This document shows, one piece after another, positions 31,663 to 32,727 of a stretch of DNA of 32,727 bases (the first letter of the stretch is position 1; the number at the start of each line of letters is the position of its first letter). The stretch lies in assembly GCA_026388765.1 (NCBI GenBank), contig JAPLJC010000262.1, forward strand, positions 1-32,727, written 5' to 3'. The stretch comes from Deltaproteobacteria bacterium (GTDB taxonomy: Bacteria > Desulfobacterota > Desulfobaccia > Desulfobaccales > 0-14-0-80-60-11). A program made the position numbers and the translations under genes. The notes below the pieces were generated by a model, which did not search any database, was not told the origin of the DNA, and worked only from the letters and a program-made list of their open reading frames with translations.

Positions 31663-31685
31663 AAGCGGCCTCCGGGCCGCTTTTT
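31663..31685 (+). terminator. Intrinsic terminator of the TA operon
   Basis: AGCGGCC and GGGCCGCT form a GC-rich stem around TCC, followed by five T's. Confidence 0.9.
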
Positions 31686-31987
31686 CGTTTTAAACCGTTT
31701 GCATTTTAATCAATTTCTAACAGATAGCAAAACTAGTTATATTCCCCCTTCGTTCATCTCTGAACGAAGCAGCTAATCCTCTCCTAGATTTTCGCCTTCT
31801 AGATTTTTCAAACTGATACACTACCAGAGAATCAATGGACTTGACCGGGGGGTATTTTTCGTTTAAAATAATTAAGATTTTGAAAAATGCTTTCTGGAGG
31901 CGTTCTTCCCCGCCCTGCCCGTCCCACCTTCCTCCGGCGTGTGGTGATGATTTACCCCCCCGGCTCAACAAATATTCGGGAAAAGCG
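31686..31987. other. Intergenic region before the tRNA block
   Basis: No gene recognised. It contains a perfect 9-base hairpin CTTCGTTCA/TGAACGAAG (31748-31769) and AT-rich sequence. Open frames crossing it do not look coding. Confidence 0.5.
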
Positions 31988-32016
31988 TTGACAAATGTTT
32001 TGCAAAGTAATAACTT
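31988..32016 (+). promoter_or_regulatory. Promoter of the tRNA-tuf operon
   Basis: A perfect TTGACA (31988-31993), a 17-base spacer and TAACTT (32011-32016). It lies 50 bases upstream of the first tRNA. Confidence 0.65.
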
Positions 32017-32066
32017 TATAGAGTTAAAATTCGGGCAGTTCTGGCCTAGGAAATGGGGCTCGCGAG

Positions 32067-32141
32067 GCTGGCGTAGCTCAATGGTAGAGCGGCTGATTTG
32101 TAATCAGCAGGTTGCGGGTTCGAGTCCCATCGCCAGCTCCA
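32067..32141 (+). tRNA. thrU: tRNA-Thr (anticodon TGT)
   Basis: A full cloverleaf with acceptor GCTGGCG/CGCCAGC, anticodon stem GCTGA/TCAGC with loop TTTGTAA, T-loop GGTTCGAGTCC and an encoded CCA. It is the first of the conserved Thr-Tyr-Gly-Thr block before tuf. Confidence 0.97.
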
Positions 32142-32163
32142 GGGATGGAATATTAGTTTTTCC

Positions 32164-32248
32164 GGAGAGGTACCCGAGTGGCCAAAGGGGACGGGCTGTA
32201 AACCCGTTGGCGCAGCCTACGGAGGTTCGAATCCTCCCCTCTCCACCA
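32164..32248 (+). tRNA. tyrU: tRNA-Tyr (anticodon GTA)
   Basis: A long-variable-arm tRNA with acceptor GGAGAGG/CCTCTCC, anticodon stem ACGGG/CCCGT with loop CTGTAAA, and CCA encoded. Confidence 0.97.
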
Positions 32249-32263
32249 TTTTTCCCTCAGGAA

Positions 32264-32339
32264 GCGGGAATAGCTCAATGGCCAGAGCGTCAGCCTTCCA
32301 AGCTGAGGGTTGCGGGTTCGAGTCCCGTTTCCCGCTCCA
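32264..32339 (+). tRNA. glyT: tRNA-Gly (anticodon TCC)
   Basis: Acceptor GCGGGAA/TTCCCGC, anticodon stem TCAGC/GCTGA with loop CTTCCAA, and CCA encoded. Confidence 0.97.
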
Positions 32340-32347
32340 GTTTAAGG

Positions 32348-32424
<77 letters not shown>

Positions 32425-32586
32425 TGTTTCAAGAGCGCAACGAGTTAATGAATTTGGTGAGCCGCAGGCTGCGGCCTGCGTTGATTCTGGATCTGGGGAG
32501 CGGCCGGCAGGCTGCGGCGATAGAAGCTGAAGAATTACCCCGAGGCCCTGGGGCCTTCAGGGGTAACCTATTTCTGGAGAAAAGAG
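32425..32586 (+). promoter_or_regulatory. tRNA-tuf spacer with a strong hairpin near the ribosome site
   Basis: TTACCCC (32535-32541) pairs with GGGGTAA (32560-32566), with GAGGCC/GGCCTT inside. The hairpin ends 20 bases before the tuf ATG, next to the Shine-Dalgarno sequence GGAG at about 32576. A second GC-rich inverted region lies near 32460-32476. Confidence 0.55.
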
Positions 32587-32727
32587 ATGGCCAAGAAGAA
32601 GTTTGAGCGCAAGAAGCCGCACGTGAACGTAGGGACGATCGGTCACATCGACCATGGCAAGACGACCTTGACCGCGGCCATTACCAAGCATTTGGCGAAG
32701 AAGGGATGGGCCTCCTATGTGCCCTTC
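32587..32727 (+). CDS. tuf: Elongation factor Tu (partial, 5' end)
   Basis: The GTPase that delivers aminoacyl-tRNA to the ribosome. Forty-seven codons are present before the right edge. The N-terminus [20 protein letters not shown] continues into the P-loop [15 protein letters not shown] (usually GHVDHGKTTL; Ile for Val is conservative). The ATG at 32587 follows CTGGAGA. It lies behind thrU-tyrU-glyT-thrT, the same order as at the tufB locus of E. coli. Confidence 0.97.
   Translation, partial: MAKKKFERKKPHVNVGTIGHIDHGKTTLTAAITKHLAKKGWASYVPF

Noticed and set aside
31717-31971. 84-codon minus-strand frame before the tRNA operon
   Set aside because: No start signal or family; low-complexity Arg/Ser-rich translation.

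Overview
The window looks like a chromosomal segment of a Gram-negative, fairly GC-rich bacterium. LptG (LPS export), the outward-facing secreted proteins, SelA and the thrU-tyrU-glyT-thrT-tuf tRNA block point to Desulfobacterota (former Deltaproteobacteria, sulfate-reducer-like). This is inference from gene content and style, not a database result. Most of the window is housekeeping. Two flanking stretches (1-2000 and about 29600-32000) are visibly more AT-rich and carry accessory genes.

Layout: (1) 1-1900, minus: the N-terminal 633 codons of a multidomain GNAT-PIN-GNAT-like-PUA-like protein that runs off the left edge. (2) 2055-6605, plus: prmA, a small phasin-like protein, rsmE, a YhcC-type radical SAM protein and a TVP38/VTT membrane protein. 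The gaps here hold REP-like palindromes, two heptamer tandem arrays and a MITE-like palindrome. (3) 6991-8783, minus: an HU protein and lptG. (4) 8999-10137, plus: nfo (endonuclease IV) and a 54-residue FmdB-type zinc ribbon. (5) 10288-12711, minus: a ComEC/Rec2 channel whose C-terminal metallo-beta-lactamase-like domain has lost its metal ligands. (6) 13010-14379: a secreted lytic transglycosylase, followed by an extra copy of its 3' end held between two copies of a palindromic element. (7) 14376-16967, minus: a large MscS-family (MscK-like) mechanosensitive channel. (8) 17213-21376, minus: three secreted calcineurin-like phosphoesterases in a row. One has a damaged GNHE motif, one carries autotransporter-type beta-strand repeats, and all three end in a similar Leu-rich tail finishing in Asp. 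(9) 21604-24429, plus: a promoter, an M-box (ykoK) Mg2+ riboswitch, an intrinsic terminator, a soluble PRC-MgtE_N-CBS protein and an NRAMP-related Mg2+ transporter (NRMT type). This is a self-contained magnesium homeostasis unit. (10) 24600-30264: a DedA protein, a TIGR01777 epimerase, a class-2-type O-methyltransferase, a small membrane protein, selA and a YdjM-like membrane protein. (11) 30343-31685: a transposase remnant and a DUF4258/MqsA-like toxin-antitoxin pair with an operator-like inverted repeat. (12) 31988-32727: a promoter, four tRNA genes (Thr-TGT, Tyr-GTA, Gly-TCC, Thr-GGT) and the start of tuf.

The most distinctive points are the M-box/soluble-MgtE/NRMT operon, the tandem secreted phosphoesterase cluster with a shared C-terminal tail and a probable pseudoenzyme, the palindromic element that supplies TAG stop codons at convergent gene ends (three copies), and the synonymous-biased divergence of the duplicated transglycosylase 3' end. 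I found no CRISPR array, no complete insertion sequence and no rRNA gene.
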